From Phycisphaerae bacterium (GTDB lineage: Bacteria > Planctomycetota > Phycisphaerae > UBA1845 > UTPLA1): 64,000 bases of DNA. Below are positions 52,154 to 60,906 of this stretch, one piece after another (the first letter of the stretch is position 1; each line of letters opens with the position of its first letter). Position numbers and translations under genes: made by a program. The DNA lies in NCBI GenBank assembly GCA_019636475.1, contig JAHBXN010000011.1:35637-99636 (forward strand), in the 5' to 3' direction. Below the pieces are notes generated by a model. It was given only the letters and a program-made list of their open reading frames with translations, did no database searches and was not told the DNA's origin.

Positions 52154-54169
52154 ATGAAGTCAATCCTCCAATGTTCGCTCCGTTGTGTTCAGGGCCTGCT
52201 GGAAGGCATGGGAGGCAATGCCTTCTGGGACGGCTTGAGCGAGTCACTGAAGGGATTGATTTCGCCGACGGCTGGCGTTGCGGTTGCCGGGGTCGCCGCG
52301 ACTCCGAGCGCACCACTACTGTTGCCTATGGCGGCTGGGACCGGGCTTGTCGTTGGTTCACTGGTCCTTTCGCATCGAAGCGCCGTCCGCGACGCTAAGG
52401 AGAAGCTCCGACACGAAGCGACCTTGAAGATTCTGCGAAAGCGAACGAAGGCTTCGATCGACCGATTTGATGATTTGGATATTGCGATCAAGCTTACCAA
52501 TCAGAACTTTCTTATTCGCCTAAACGAATTGGAAGAACTTATCGACGCAAAGGACGACGACGAACGTCTGAAAACGCTGCTTGAGACGAACGAATCTCTG
52601 TTCATCGCGCTTGACAAGGTGATTGTCGATAACCACTCGCAATTGAAATCCCTGATTACGGACATCGATCGCGATGTCGCCGAGCTTGGTCAGGATTTGA
52701 ATGAGCGACTTGCCGCCATGCACGAATCGCAGCGGCATTTGTTTGGCGAGGTGGGCTCTATAAAGCAAACGGGGGAAGATACGAACCAGATTGCCCGAGG
52801 CAATTCTGCCAAGCTGGATCAAATCTTGGCAGCCCTTACCAATATCCCCGGCGATAGCCCTAATCCGCGGCAGCAAGTTATGCAAGTCCTTGAGCAAGCC
52901 CAACATACCGAAGACGGCGCGACGGCAATCCCTAGTGCTGAAGCCGCTTCTCATAAAGCTGTGCGCGTATTCGCGGGAACGCTCGCGGCTCAAATCGCCG
53001 ACATGCAATCCACCGAAAATGGAATGAATGTTAGATTCTTCTCTATCCGCGAGACCCTTCGAGAGAAATTCGAGCGCATAGGGGTTGATGTTGACTCCAT
53101 GCTGATTGAGGTAGAGCGTTTGCGTGAGATGTTTCGATCGGCGCGTTTTTCCACAGGTGGCGGTTCGTCTCCCACAACAGTGGAACAGCTTAGAGTGCTT
53201 CGCCGTAATCTACACCTAGTAGCCTTAGAAATGGCGCAGTTCCCAACGGACCTGCTGGAGCGTGCTGCAAAACATGGAGTCTACTACTACCAGTTTGGTG
53301 GAGGACTCTCGGAAGCTGGTTATTTGCACCGACTTTTTCCCGACGCACTCGCAATTGAAGATCCCAAGGAAAGATGGAGGGCGGCGGCTGAGATCGGCTT
53401 GGATCCACAGCACGATGAGTATGGACTAGAGAATCTCGGGCGAATGCTCAGAACAACAAACGACATCTTATCACTTTCGCCATTAACATTCAGCGACGGT
53501 CTTGCGCAGCATGGATGGCTTTCGATTGACGACTGGAAAGCCGACTCTCGTTGCGTGCTGGCTTTCGGCTGCTACAGGAATGCAGATCAGACAAGCTCCG
53601 CGACGGCCTCGGCATGGCCGAGTGTCCTGCTGTTCAATTGTCGAGCAGACTGCTCTGTGTCACCGATTGGATGCTTGGTGGCCAGACATGTGAATCTCCG
53701 CAGCATCTCTATGCACGAGCGAGATTCCGGCGGGTTCTGGATGTACGCGCGAGACCCTGATTATGCGTATGAGTGGAATAACTCCGCGTCGACGCCGGCG
53801 CGAGTGTGGTCGGCACCGACCCGAGATACCGCGCCGATTTTCGATGTAACAAGTTACTCCGATGAAGGCGAACGGAAGGTAGCTGTACGCCGTAGGAATG
53901 ACATCATATTCGATGACGGAGAAAACACGACTGTGATCGAAGTGCAGGGGCATTATCGTTGTGAACCACGTCTTATTATCGATGAAACGAACAGCGAGTT
54001 GCTTGAGGTCGATCGAGTAGCAGAGCATGCGTACTCTGAAAGGCCTAACGCATTCGTTCCGGAATATTTCCGAGTGCAGGTGCCCTTGAAAGGTGCTACC
54101 CGATTTTGCGTTCGAATGAAGATTGACGACCAAGCATATCTCGACAGGACTAACCGCCCCATCGTTTGA
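52154..54169 (+). CDS. Membrane-hairpin/coiled-coil protein with beta-rich C-terminus; stop at 54167 likely interrupts a longer protein
   Basis: 671 residues from ATG 52154. After ~25 residues a hydrophobic hairpin (GVAVAGVAATPSAPLLLPMA; TGLVVGSLVLSH) is followed by ~200 residues of predicted coiled coil (FLIRLNELEELIDAKDDDER; ITDIDRDVAELGQDLNERLA), a middle domain (VYYYQFGGGLSEAGYLHRLF) and a beta-rich end. The frame continues without another stop for 208 codons past the TGA at 54167-54169, with sequence of the same beta-rich character, so the ancestral protein was probably ~880 residues. It has no NTPase or nuclease motif. The layout (membrane hairpin, coiled coil, propeller-like sensor) is reminiscent of a receptor or effector adaptor; this is a guess. 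Confidence 0.6.
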   Translation: MKSILQCSLRCVQGLLEGMGGNAFWDGLSESLKGLISPTAGVAVAGVAATPSAPLLLPMAAGTGLVVGSLVLSHRSAVRDAKEKLRHEATLKILRKRTKASIDRFDDLDIAIKLTNQNFLIRLNELEELIDAKDDDERLKTLLETNESLFIALDKVIVDNHSQLKSLITDIDRDVAELGQDLNERLAAMHESQRHLFGEVGSIKQTGEDTNQIARGNSAKLDQILAALTNIPGDSPNPRQQVMQVLEQAQHTEDGATAIPSAEAASHKAVRVFAGTLAAQIADMQSTENGMNVRFFSIRETLREKFERIGVDVDSMLIEVERLREMFRSARFSTGGGSSPTTVEQLRVLRRNLHLVALEMAQFPTDLLERAAKHGVYYYQFGGGLSEAGYLHRLFPDALAIEDPKERWRAAAEIGLDPQHDEYGLENLGRMLRTTNDILSLSPLTFSDGLAQHGWLSIDDWKADSRCVLAFGCYRNADQTSSATASAWPSVLLFNCRADCSVSPIGCLVARHVNLRSISMHERDSGGFWMYARDPDYAYEWNNSASTPARVWSAPTRDTAPIFDVTSYSDEGERKVAVRRRNDIIFDDGENTTVIEVQGHYRCEPRLIIDETNSELLEVDRVAEHAYSERPNAFVPEYFRVQVPLKGATRFCVRMKIDDQAYLDRTNRPIV

Positions 54170-54796
54170 ACCGCTGCGTCGTTAACTGCGGGAGAGCGCC
54201 ACCCGGATGGCGGTGCACCGACGTTTGTCCTCTCCGCGAGCGAGACCTTGACACGGTTTGATGGTTGGCACCTTCGGACCGTCGGGAAAGTGCCAATCCT
54301 CATGCTAAGAGCACGTTCTCAGCCGCGCGGAATGGACAATCCGGAGTCACGGTGGTTGTTCCTGATTGACATTTCCGGGCAGGAACCCAGACTATTCACC
54401 CAGCCCATCCGGACTAATGCGAGAATTCTTTCCTCGACCGTCATCGAGTGTGGAGAAAGCATCTTCGCTTTCTGTTCGCTGCTTTCGGACCATGAGTTGA
54501 GGCGCGGAGTCGCAGGATGGAAATTGAACAAGCGGTCGGGTTCGTGGGAACCCAGCGGATTCTGGTACGATACAGACTTTTCTAAGTGGAACTTGGAAGA
54601 TGTTCTGGACATTCATGCAATAGCGCGAGGTAGCGAAGCCGACGTTTTTTTTGTTGTCCGACGTCACAGGGGTATGGAATACAGGCATGTTTTGTGCCAC
54701 TTCTGCTCCGCAGGCCGGGACGTGAAGGAACTGATAGAGCTACCAAACAACTTCAACGAAGGCAGCTCAGCTATCCTCGCGATACAACGGCATTGA
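54170..54796 (+). pseudogene. In-frame continuation of the 52154 protein after a TGA
   Basis: The codons directly after the TGA are open to 54796 in the same frame (TAASLTAGERHPDGG, F-D-G-W-H-L-R-T-V-G-K, SRWLFLIDISGQ, GMEYRHVLCHF). The first usable internal start is a TTG at 54248, without a ribosome site. The beta-strand pattern with W/F every ~40 residues continues that of the upstream part. It is best read as the detached C-terminus of a protein broken by a nonsense mutation, unless the TGA is read through. Confidence 0.55.
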
Positions 54797-54863
54797 CCGT
54801 TTGATAGCGAGCTTTTGTCTATGGCCGCGAGCACAAATGGGCCTTTTCATCGCAAAAACGCAC

Positions 54864-54894
54864 AAAAAGTTCAACTGGTGTCCAGTCGCCCCGA
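54864..54894 (+). repeat. REP-like repeat, copy 2
   Basis: Identical over 31 bp to 51838-51868. It lies in the 212-bp gap between the broken coiled-coil gene and the thiaminase gene. A CACGGTTTCACG segment follows at ~54900 and is partly repeated at ~56348, so the repeated block may be longer than the core. Confidence 0.75.
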
Positions 54895-55008
54895 TTTCAT
54901 TCACGGTTTCACGATCAACGTGGCTCGGGCCTGACGCTGGGGCGAAGTCTCTCGAAGAATTCGGAATTCACGTAGGCTGTCACCACCTGATTCAGAGGGA
55001 GGCCCTGT

Positions 55009-56247
55009 ATGCGGATCACGCGATTATTCGATGCAGCCATCGTGGCGTTGTCACTGATTCTGGTCGTGGCAGGATGCGGTTCGACCGGACGAACGACGGG
55101 GGAAGCAGCAAGTAGCTCGAAACCGGTCGCGGAGGCCCCAAGACCACTCCGGGTGGCGCTGTTCCCTTACGTACCCGACAAGAAGCGAATGGAGGAATTG
55201 CTCATCGAGCGATGGCGCAATGTGTCGATCTATCCGATCGAGTTCGTGGAGTTCTGGGACGGCTACTCCAGTGACCCAACCGAGGATCTCGACGTGTTCG
55301 AGTTCGACGCGATGAGCTTGGAGTATTTCGTCCGCAACGGGTTCGTGGCGCCTGCCGATCCGGCCACCGTCCTTGCACCCGAAGACATTGCGGACTTCGC
55401 TTGGGACGCGGCACATGTTGACGGTGTGTTGTACGGCGTTCCTCGACTGGCCTGTACGTTTGCACTTTTCTACCGCGACGGCGATATCGACCTTGAACAA
55501 GCCAAAGGGCTGGCCGATCTAGAGCGAGTGCTTGCTCCGGAGGCGGGAGGCGGGACGCCCCCTGAAGCTGGACGCGGGCTGCTGATCGACTTGACGGGTT
55601 CGACCGACTGCGTCAGTCTCTATTTCGATGCGCTGCTGGATACAACCGGCAAGTACTGTATCCGGCCTCCACTGCCGTCGGTCGCGCAGCTCGATCAGAA
55701 CGCTCTCGCGAACCTGCAGGTGCTCGCCCGAACGGCGGGCAGACCGCAGGCGACTTTTGAGGATAACACATATCGGCAACGGTCTCAGTGGTTCGCTGAG
55801 GGGCGTGGCCGGGCGTTCGTCGGGTATACCGAACGCGCAGGCGTAGTGCCTCCTGCCGCGACAGCCAAGTGGCGTGTTCGTCTGCTACCTATGGGTACTG
55901 AGAACAAAGTCAACATGTGCTTTGTGGATGTGCTGTCGGTCTCACCGCGACTACGCGGAGAGCGGCAAGCTGTCGCACAGCAGTTTGTCGCCTTCGCTAC
56001 GGCGAGCGAGACTGTGCTCGCGTGCCTTATGCCGCCCTCTGACGGACGAACGCCATCCCAATATCTGCTGCCAGTTCGCCGGTCGGTCGCCGCGGACCCC
56101 ACCTTGCAGGCCGCAGCCCCGCTTTACAGGGACCTGGTCTGGTTCATTGATCCAGAGAGCAACCCGCGGGCTCATCGGTTTGGGGAAGAGGGGCGAGCAT
56201 GGCTGGAAGCGAACAAGAGGGCAATCCGCGCGAAGCTGTTTCCGTGA
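55009..56247 (+). CDS. Thiaminase I (thiamine pyridinylase) homologue, lipoprotein
   Basis: 412 residues; ATG 55009 with an AGAGGGAG site. Leader and lipobox V-A-G-C (Cys23). From residue ~46 it follows thiaminase I closely: L-R-V-A-L-F-P-Y-V-P-D, F-W-D-G-Y-S-S-D-P, D-L-D-V-F-E-F-D-A, Y-G-V-P-R-L-A-C149-T (the nucleophile Cys context), G-L-L-I-D-L-T-G-S-T, D-A-L-L-D-T-T-G-K-Y, W-F-A-E-G-R-G-R-A-F-V-G-Y-T-E275 (the general-base Glu context), and Q-Y-L-L-P-V-R-R-S-V. Family enzymes split thiamine and swap its thiazole for another nucleophile (EC 2.5.1.2) using a periplasmic-binding-protein fold. Both catalytic residues are kept, so activity is plausible. The enzyme would act outside the cytoplasmic membrane. 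It stands alone among repeats, which suggests transfer. Confidence 0.88.
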   Translation: MRITRLFDAAIVALSLILVVAGCGSTGRTTGEAASSSKPVAEAPRPLRVALFPYVPDKKRMEELLIERWRNVSIYPIEFVEFWDGYSSDPTEDLDVFEFDAMSLEYFVRNGFVAPADPATVLAPEDIADFAWDAAHVDGVLYGVPRLACTFALFYRDGDIDLEQAKGLADLERVLAPEAGGGTPPEAGRGLLIDLTGSTDCVSLYFDALLDTTGKYCIRPPLPSVAQLDQNALANLQVLARTAGRPQATFEDNTYRQRSQWFAEGRGRAFVGYTERAGVVPPAATAKWRVRLLPMGTENKVNMCFVDVLSVSPRLRGERQAVAQQFVAFATASETVLACLMPPSDGRTPSQYLLPVRRSVAADPTLQAAAPLYRDLVWFIDPESNPRAHRFGEEGRAWLEANKRAIRAKLFP

Positions 56248-56621
56248 TCCCCACGTAATGGAAGCGCGGCGGGCCACGCCAACTTCACCCCTCAGTTCAA
56301 AGTACGAGAGTGAGCGGGAGCGGTCGGTCCTCTATCCCGTGCTTTTCACGGTTTCACGGCAGGAGAATCCGCGTTTCCGGCCTCCAAGAGCGGCTTCCCT
56401 CGACAAAAAGTTCTATTGGCGTACTGTCACCCCGATTGCCGCCACAGGCGGCAATAGAGCAGGAGAGGAGTGAAAGGAGAGGGTAAAGAAGGCGGGCTTT
56501 CTTCCTCCTCGATTGGACGCCCTGTCGGCGCGGTTGCCCTCTCCTGCGGTCTCCTTTCTACTCTCTCCTCTCATGGCCTTCACGTTCGAGAAGCTGATCG
56601 TCTATTGCTCCGTTGAAAACC
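56248..56621 (+). other. Intergenic region with repeat copy and large imperfect inverted repeat
   Basis: It holds the diverged REP-like unit (56405-56435) and directly after it a perfect hairpin ATTGCCGCC / GGCGGCAAT (56435-56455, 3-base loop). A purine-rich block (AGGAGAGGAGTGAAAGGAGA from ~56460) is roughly complementary to a pyrimidine-rich block ending ~56572 (CTCCTTTCTACTCTCTCCTC), giving a ~110-bp imperfect stem-loop. No gene is present. It looks like the end of a mobile or REPIN element next to the decayed transposase. Confidence 0.5.
56405..56435 (+). repeat. REP-like repeat, diverged copy 3
   Basis: AAAAAGTTCTATTGGCGTAC then TGTCACCCCGA; the same outline as copies 1 and 2 with about seven substitutions. 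Read on the other strand (GGGGTGACAGTACGCCAATA) it resembles the GGGGACAGT-type repeats often associated with REP-family transposases, from memory. Confidence 0.6.
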
Positions 56622-57242
56622 TTACGCGGCACGCCTGAGGATGCTCAGGTCATGAGTCAGCACCTTCCAAAGCGCCTCTTCAGTTCGGCCGCGGTCGCTG
56701 GTCGCGCGCAGTTCGCAGCCCAGGCAACGCTTCATTTGCGAGATCGCACTCTCGACGTGCCAACGCCGCCCTTACACGCGCTTGGGAAAGGCCCGCTTCA
56801 TCTGCCGACGATACCGGGCCGTCGGCCACTTGCGGGCATTGCGTCTGTTCAATTTGATGATCGTCGAGCGGATGCCCAGTTCTTCGCGGGCCAGTCGATG
56901 GTTGTGTTCGCCATCGTACCCGGCGTCGGCCAGCAAACGATCGATCGGAAGGTGGTCGCAGGCCAGACGCACCGCCGGCGGAAACTGCGGCGAGTCCTGG
57001 CTCGGTCCCGGACTGACCACGGCTGCCGCGAACAAGTAACTATGCGTGTGACAGACCAGAGTGAGTTTGGGCCAGGCATGTCGAAGATGGGGCCGCTGGC
57101 CGCTGCGCCAGACGAAGTAACGCGACGTGTGGCGTCTCTCCAGCCCCGTAGCGTCGATGACCGCCTCCGGCCGCGCGTCGATCAGGCCGCCTGCCGGGGC
57201 GCGGTCGAAGATGGCGGCCAGGAGAAGTTGGAAGCCCCTTTT
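56622..57242 (-). pseudogene. Decayed IS4/IS5-type DDE transposase fragment
   Basis: Reading leftward from ~57242: F-Q-L-L-L-A-A-I-F-D, V-I-D-A-T-G-L-E (first Asp of the DDE site), W-P-K-L-T-L-V-C-H-T, L-L-A-D-A-G-Y-D-G-E (second Asp), R-R-W-H-V-E-S-A-I-S-Q-M-K-R (the Y-x2-R/W-x-V-E third-acid region), ending L-S-I-L-R-R-A-A at 56622. A TAA at 56772-56774 replaces the Tyr expected before G-R-R-W-H-V-E. The N-terminal half is missing at 57242, just 9 bp from the stop of the dockerin gene. Inactive. Confidence 0.75.
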
Positions 57243-57250
57243 TTAACCGG

Positions 57251-60016
57251 CTAGGAACCGAGCACCGCTGCCAGGAAGTCCTGCACGTCCAGTCCATCTA
57301 CCGCCAAGTCCTGGTTCATGTCGCCGTGGGCGATGTCGCACGCCGGGTAGGCGTCGACGAATTCGTCCGGGTCGAGCAGCGCCATGATGAAGGGGTCCAC
57401 GTCGGCGAGGTCGACGACGCCGTCGCAGTTCATGTCGCCGGGCGCTGTCGGAGCCGGCGTGTAGTCCAGGAAGATCAGCCGATCGTCGCGGCGCACGCTG
57501 AACGTGCCGCTGTGTGCGTTCGCGAATTCGCTCGTGTCGATCGTGAACGCGGTGGCGTTGAAGTTGGGGTACTGGTTCCCCGCGCCGCTGGCCGAGCCGT
57601 CGATGATCAGCCAACTGTACGGCTGGTTCGGATCGAACCCATCGGCCGCGCCCGGCAGACCGGTGTTCGGATCGATGGTCGTCACGACGACGGTCACGCC
57701 CGGGGTACTGGTGAAGTTCAGCGGGCTGCCGAGGGTTAGAACGTCCCAGCCGATGCCGGCGCCGCTGACTGCGTCCAGCGCGGCGTCCTTCAGGTTCCAG
57801 TGGTAGATGGAACCGCCGCGAAACTCGGACTGCACGGTGACGTGCAGCGACCCGACGGCGTCCGGCGCCGGACCGGGCGAGAGCACGCCATCGGCCCGCA
57901 CCGACAGCGAGCCGTTGATCACCCCGTCGCCGCCCAGCGTGCCGCCGGCCAGCGCGCGATTGGCCGCGCTGGCGACGGAGCTGTTGATGAACAGCGCGCC
58001 GCCGGAAACGTTTGTCGCGCCGGTATGCGTCTTCGGCTCGCCCGCGAGGATGACCACGCCGTCGTCACCGATCACGACGAGGTCGCCCGGACCTTGCACC
58101 GGCCCGTTCACCGTCAGCGTCTTGTTCCATCCGACGCACAATCGCCCCTCGCCCTCGGCGAGAACGATCGTCCTCGCGGATGAGAGATTGAGGTCCGCTT
58201 CCTGATTCATCAGCACGCCGCCGGTCTTCAGCGTAACCGTGCTCGAGTTCGCGCCCAGCGATCCGTTGGCCACCGCCCGCAGGACGCCCTCGTACACAGT
58301 GGTGCCGCCGGTGTAGGTGTTGTTGGTGCGCCGAAGGATCGTCGTTCCCGGACCGCGCTTGACGATTTTTGTGCTGCCGGTGATTTGGTAGGACGCGTTC
58401 GCGTTGTCCCAGGTCGAGTATTCGCCGGTGTGGTTGAAGTGAATCGTGCCTTCGCCGTTGCCGGTGGTGATGCTTGGCGCGTCGACGGTTCCGGGCAACT
58501 CGGCTGGCGATCCCGCGGGGGCGCCGAGATTAAGTACGCCCATGCCGCCGGCCTGGTTGCCCAAAATAATAGCCGGGGAGCTGGCAAGTCCGCCGTCTAC
58601 AAGCGTCAGTTCGCCGGCGCCGCCATAGCCGATGTACCGCGTACCGGTCGAGACCCAAGCCGAGCCGGGACCGGTGATGCTTGCCGATGCGATCGATGTC
58701 GCCTGGGTCCCAGTCCACGTCGTTCCCGAATTCACGTAGCCGCCATTCGAAATCGTCATGTCGGCCTGACCGCTGCTTCCGATGGCGAGGTTTCCGGATA
58801 CGTCCCATTGCGATCCCGGCCCGCTGACGAGCACGCTCGCCGTTGAACCCGCGGTGGCCCCGGCGCTGGCAGACGCGCAGGTCGCCACGCCGCCGTTGGT
58901 GATGTTTAGTTCGCCGTGACCTGCCGTGCCGATGTTCAAGCCGATGCCTGTGGTGACCGTGAGCGACGACCCCGCCCCGCTGATGCTCACGGTTCCTACG
59001 CTTCCGGATTGAAACGCCGACCACAAATTCCCGCACTCGACGGCGCCACCGTTCGAGATAATCAAACCGGCGGCGCCCGCGTCACCCAGGTGGAAGCTGC
59101 CGGACGTCAACCAATGCGACCCTGGTCCGTCGACGAAAATGCTCGCGGTCGAGCCGCCCCAGTTCCCCGCGACTGCGAGTTGGCTGTTCAGTACGCCGCC
59201 GTTGGTGATGATCAGTTGGCCATGGTCTCGCGAGCCGATATAGGTGGTTCCGCTGGCGGCGACAGTCGCCCCCGCCCCGCTGATGTTGACGGTTCCGTCG
59301 CTGCCGGATTGCGTTGCCGCCACAAGGTCCTCACATTCGACCGTACCGCCGCTCTCAACCGTCAACGTCCCTAGACTGCCGTTTTCATAGCCAACGTGTA
59401 TGGTCGTGCCGGTGATCGCGTGCCCGCCTTCGGCGACAGTCATGGCGCCATAACCTCGAAACCCCACAAAAAAATCGAGGTTACTTTCAAAATAGGAGCC
59501 CGCGCCTTCGACGAGGATCTCACCCTGCGATCCAGACCAATACCCGACCTGGACGGAGTAGCCGCCGTTGATTTCGCCGCCATCCACGACGCGCAGCACG
59601 CCGGCGCCCGATTCGCCAACGGTGAGGGGGGCCGCAAACGCACCCACCGCCCAGGTCGCCGGCCCAGCGACCTCGACCCGCCCCAGCGAGCCTGCCTGCA
59701 CGCCGATCGAGCTGCCTCCTGATGTACTCAGCGAGCCATCATGGATGCGGAGGTCACCGAACACGCCGACCTGTCCCACGGCCAAGGGGCCCGAGGTCAT
59801 GCCAGGCGCGACAATGATGCAAGGTATGGCCGATGCCGGCGAGACGATCACGGTATCTGCCGCGGTCGGCACCCCACTTGGCGTCCAGTTCGCCGACACA
59901 TTCCAGAATTCGGACGACGACCCGCCCCACTGCTTGGTTGCTCCCAAAGCCCCACCCCGATCGAAGGCCCACGTCGCTGCAAATACCAACATCCAGACAA
60001 CCTGTTTCGTGTTCAA
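57251..60016 (-). CDS. Secreted autotransporter-type repeat protein with C-terminal type I dockerin
   Basis: 921 residues; TTG start at 60016 with a GGAGGAT site, signal peptide ~1-26 (VWMLVFAATWAFDRGGALGA). Residues ~30-520 are tandem ~37-residue beta-helix repeats of the form G-S-x-G-T-V-x-I-S-G-x-G-S-x-W/L ... I-G-x-x-G-x-G-x-L-x-I-x-N-G-G. Residues ~560-640 resemble autotransporter-associated beta-strand repeats (Y-T-G-G-T-T-V-Y-E-G-V-L). A non-repeat domain follows, then a dockerin pair at the end (G-D-M-N-C-D-G-V-V-D-L-A-D-V-D; G-D-M-N-Q-D-L-A-V-D-G-L-D-V-Q-D), two Ca2+-binding F-hand-like loops. Such proteins are surface or extracellular in Planctomycetes; dockerins bind cohesin-type partners. 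Confidence 0.85.
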   Translation of the reverse strand: MNTKQVVWMLVFAATWAFDRGGALGATKQWGGSSSEFWNVSANWTPSGVPTAADTVIVSPASAIPCIIVAPGMTSGPLAVGQVGVFGDLRIHDGSLSTSGGSSIGVQAGSLGRVEVAGPATWAVGAFAAPLTVGESGAGVLRVVDGGEINGGYSVQVGYWSGSQGEILVEGAGSYFESNLDFFVGFRGYGAMTVAEGGHAITGTTIHVGYENGSLGTLTVESGGTVECEDLVAATQSGSDGTVNISGAGATVAASGTTYIGSRDHGQLIITNGGVLNSQLAVAGNWGGSTASIFVDGPGSHWLTSGSFHLGDAGAAGLIISNGGAVECGNLWSAFQSGSVGTVSISGAGSSLTVTTGIGLNIGTAGHGELNITNGGVATCASASAGATAGSTASVLVSGPGSQWDVSGNLAIGSSGQADMTISNGGYVNSGTTWTGTQATSIASASITGPGSAWVSTGTRYIGYGGAGELTLVDGGLASSPAIILGNQAGGMGVLNLGAPAGSPAELPGTVDAPSITTGNGEGTIHFNHTGEYSTWDNANASYQITGSTKIVKRGPGTTILRRTNNTYTGGTTVYEGVLRAVANGSLGANSSTVTLKTGGVLMNQEADLNLSSARTIVLAEGEGRLCVGWNKTLTVNGPVQGPGDLVVIGDDGVVILAGEPKTHTGATNVSGGALFINSSVASAANRALAGGTLGGDGVINGSLSVRADGVLSPGPAPDAVGSLHVTVQSEFRGGSIYHWNLKDAALDAVSGAGIGWDVLTLGSPLNFTSTPGVTVVVTTIDPNTGLPGAADGFDPNQPYSWLIIDGSASGAGNQYPNFNATAFTIDTSEFANAHSGTFSVRRDDRLIFLDYTPAPTAPGDMNCDGVVDLADVDPFIMALLDPDEFVDAYPACDIAHGDMNQDLAVDGLDVQDFLAAVLGS

Positions 60017-60321
60017 TTGTCATCCTCCGCGTGGCTCGTAAGTGATCGATTCGAAAACCAGTACAGGCGACAATCCGCCGCGCATCCATCACACGGTCGG
60101 GGACGCAAGGGCGCAACAAAAATGAGTGGTCGTGAGGCGCCGCCGATCCCGACTACGGGCTGCCTCGTGCCGGTTCGACTCATAATGCGATGAAAACAAA
60201 GGATTTAGACGCGGCGACCGGCTTGAAGCCCGGTGGCCGGAAGCGGTATCCTCATTAGGAGTCGCCCTCGCGGGCTGCGGTGTCCACCTGTCCGACGCGG
60301 CGGATCGACTGAGAATCGCTC
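60017..60321. promoter_or_regulatory. Divergent intergenic region (dockerin protein versus sigma factor)
   Basis: 305 bases between the divergent starts at 60016 (minus) and 60322 (plus). Promoters for both genes are expected here, but no confident -35/-10 pair was found. A short hairpin (GGCTT..AAGCC, ~60212-60223) is present. Confidence 0.35.
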
Positions 60322-60906
60322 ATGAGCGGGATCGAGTCCGACGGAAACGAGATCACCTGCCTGCTGGAGGCGGCCGGGCGCGGGGAAAGCTCGGCCGCCG
60401 AGCGCCTGCTGCCGCTGGTCTACGAGCGCCTCCGAGCGCTGGCCGCGAGCTATCTCGCGCAGGACCGTCCGGGGCACACGCTCCAGCCGACCGCCCTCGT
60501 ACACGAGGCGTATCTGAAGCTGGTCGGGTCGGAAAACATCCAGTGGGAAGGCCGCTCGCATTTCTTCTCGGTGGCCGCCAAGGCCATGCGGCAGATCCTG
60601 ATGAACCACGCGCGCGACCGCCGGGCGTTCAAACGCGGCGGTTTGGGAGAGCGGGTGACGCTCCACGACGCCCAGGCGTCTTCGTCGGACATCGATGTCG
60701 ATCTTGAACGGCTCGACGGTGCGCTGACCGAGTTGGAGCGCGTGGACCCGCGTCAGAGTCGAGTCGTGGAGTTGCGATTCTTCGGCGGAATGACCATTGA
60801 GGACACGGCTGCCGTAATGGGCCTGTCGGAACGTACGATTCAACTCGAGTGGCGGATGGCCAAGGCCCGGCTGAAGACCTACTTGGATGGCGCGAATCCG
60901 TCATGA
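60322..60906 (+). CDS. ECF sigma factor of the SigX6/TIGR02999-like group
   Basis: 194 residues; ATG 60322. Region 2 includes L-P-L-V-Y-E-R-L-R-A-L-A, T-A-L-V-H-E-A-Y-L-K-L, then H-F-F-S-V-A-A-K-A-M-R-Q-I-L-M-N-H-A-R, features of the Planctomycete-expanded ECF group. Region 4 is V-V-E-L-R-F-F-G-G-M-T-I-E-D-T-A and L-S-E-R-T-I-Q-L-E-W-R-M-A-K-A-R. These sigma genes are typically followed, as here (4-bp ATGA overlap), by a Ser/Thr kinase thought to control them. The kinase is truncated in this window. Confidence 0.9.
   Translation: MSGIESDGNEITCLLEAAGRGESSAAERLLPLVYERLRALAASYLAQDRPGHTLQPTALVHEAYLKLVGSENIQWEGRSHFFSVAAKAMRQILMNHARDRRAFKRGGLGERVTLHDAQASSSDIDVDLERLDGALTELERVDPRQSRVVELRFFGGMTIEDTAAVMGLSERTIQLEWRMAKARLKTYLDGANPS

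Noticed and set aside
54167..54213. Second selenocysteine TGA in the coiled-coil gene
   Set aside because: The residue context is not a redox site, and the nearest hairpin (CGCCA/TGGCG) has a loop beginning CC and sits slightly too far away. A nonsense mutation is simpler.
57040..57297. Independent minus-strand gene of 85 codons
   Set aside because: It is an out-of-frame reading across the transposase fragment and the 3' end of the dockerin gene.
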